Part shown: piece after piece, positions 10,560-11,168 of the stretch
How positions within the stretch are numbered: the first letter of the stretch is position 1
Layout: each line of letters starts with the position of its first letter
Assembly: GCA_041484115.1 (NCBI GenBank)
Contig: JBGPHA010000015.1
Span: 1-11,168 of the forward strand
Source of the DNA: ASMP01 sp041484115
Lineage (GTDB): Archaea; Nanobdellota; Nanobdellia; Pacearchaeales; GW2011-AR1
Reading direction: 5' to 3'
DNA length: 11,168 bases
Program-made: the position numbers and the translations under genes
The notes under the pieces: model-generated
Told to the model about the DNA's origin: nothing
The model's database searches: none
The model's input: only the letters and a program-made list of their open reading frames with translations

Positions 10560-11168
10560 ATGCTTACTCCAGAACAAACCAAGTCTATTAAAAGCCAGTT
10601 GATCCACCACATAGGTTCTTCTTTTCCTGATGATAAAAAACAGTTCGCAGTATCACAGATAGAAAATATGGGCTCTGAGGAGCTGGAAGAATTTATGATA
10701 AAAAATAATCTTCTGAAAAAAGACGGAGCCAATAATGTGCGGGGCGAACATTGCGTCTTTTGTTCTATTGTTTTTGGAGATATAAAGGCGTATAAGATAG
10801 CTGAAAATTCCAAGGCAATTGCTGTTCTTGAGATAAATCCTATTTCCAAGGGCCATGTTATAATAATTCCAAAAGAGCACATCACCTCTGAAAAAAATCT
10901 TTCTCCGCAGGTTTCTATTCTTGCAAAAAGGGTTTCTTCAATTATAAAATCAAGATTAAAACCAAAAGGAGTAAGAATTATCCCATCAAATATTATGGGA
11001 CATGAAATTTTTAATGTTATTCCTTTTTATCAAGAGCAGAAAGAATCTGTTGAAAAAAAACCTGCAACTAAAGAAGAACTAGAAGAACTACAAAAAATTC
11101 TGAGAAAAAGACCAGTAACAAGAAAATCTCCAAAGAATAAAGAGGAAATCAAAAAAATAATAGAAGAC
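10560..11168 (+). CDS. HIT-domain protein without an intact histidine triad (3' end outside the window)
   Basis: An open frame of 203 codons runs off the right edge. After an N-terminal extension (1-60) with a helical SQIENMGSEELEEFM segment comes a HIT domain. It has the CVFC knuckle with SIVFGDI (65-75), a strand AVLEINPISKGHVIIIPKEHI (88-108), and the region where the triad should be, GHEIFNVIP (146-154). The family motif H-phi-H-phi-H reads H147-E-I149-F-N151. The second His, the nucleophile in active HIT hydrolases, is Ile, and the third is Asn. A Lys/Glu-rich helical tail follows (from about 160). HIT enzymes hydrolyse nucleotidyl phosphoramidates and related bonds; this member is predicted to be inactive in that chemistry and may only bind. 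AGGAGAG lies 12 nt before its start. Confidence 0.85.
   Translation, partial: MLTPEQTKSIKSQLIHHIGSSFPDDKKQFAVSQIENMGSEELEEFMIKNNLLKKDGANNVRGEHCVFCSIVFGDIKAYKIAENSKAIAVLEINPISKGHVIIIPKEHITSEKNLSPQVSILAKRVSSIIKSRLKPKGVRIIPSNIMGHEIFNVIPFYQEQKESVEKKPATKEELEELQKILRKRPVTRKSPKNKEEIKKIIED

Noticed and set aside
10496..10885. - strand frames opposite aEF1-beta and the HIT gene
   Set aside because: Both + strand genes there have strong family matches; the opposite frames show none.
1..11168. CRISPR array, insertion sequence, prophage, toxin-antitoxin or defence island
   Set aside because: No repeated spacers, transposase, integrase, restriction or toxin motifs were seen on either strand; nearly all sequence is accounted for by core genes.

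Overview
The window is a low-GC, gene-dense piece of an archaeal chromosome. The evidence is the gene set: SRP54, stand-alone Bud32, archaeal-type uS15, aIF2-alpha, Nop10, aEF1-beta, RadA, an RPA-type ssDNA-binding protein and endonuclease Q. TATA boxes lie about 25 bp from start codons, and neither tRNA gene encodes CCA. Several information-processing proteins are shorter than usual (uS15 113 aa, aIF2-alpha 234 aa, Nop10 41 aa, the PRTase 143 aa). This points to a reduced, DPANN-like lineage such as the Woesearchaeota/Pacearchaeota group. That placement is an inference; no 16S rRNA is present.

Layout. On the + strand, positions 3-1273 hold the 3' end of SRP54, a VKOR-family thiol oxidoreductase and the KEOPS kinase Bud32. 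tRNA-Gln(TTG) follows at 1311-1383, and only 4 nt later a YbaK-like aminoacyl-tRNA deacylase begins. A MinD-family ATPase (- strand) converges on it with an 8-bp overlap. A divergent promoter region then leads into a + strand run: uS15, a DHH/DHHA1 (RecJ-like) phosphoesterase, aIF2-alpha, a Nudix-fold protein with a broken Nudix box, and a very short Nop10 missed by simple ORF length filters. Nop10 overlaps, tail to tail, a - strand operon of endonuclease Q plus an OPRT-like phosphoribosyltransferase. Next come tRNA-Arg(GCG), flanked by tRNA-like scraps, and three - strand genes (MscL, RadA, RPA). The + strand pair aEF1-beta and a HIT-domain protein without an intact histidine triad runs off the right edge.

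How the genes relate. The contents are mostly core translation (uS15, aIF2-alpha, aEF1-beta, two tRNAs, tRNA proofreading, t6A synthesis through Bud32, rRNA pseudouridylation through Nop10) and DNA replication or repair (RecJ-like nuclease, EndoQ, RadA, RPA). Protein targeting and envelope functions (SRP54, VKOR, MscL) make up the rest. uS15 with the DHH protein, and aIF2-alpha with Nop10, are neighbour pairs expected in archaea. Here a Nudix gene has come between aIF2-alpha and Nop10.

No phage, CRISPR, insertion sequence or obvious defence island is visible. The points of most interest are two predicted pseudo-enzymes (Nudix and HIT), an 18-nt promoter module shared between the Nudix and RPA genes, the tRNA-Gln/deacylase linkage, tRNA fragments around tRNA-Arg, and a tight EndoQ-PRTase operon. 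Eight promoters in the window have geometry that predicts leaderless mRNAs.
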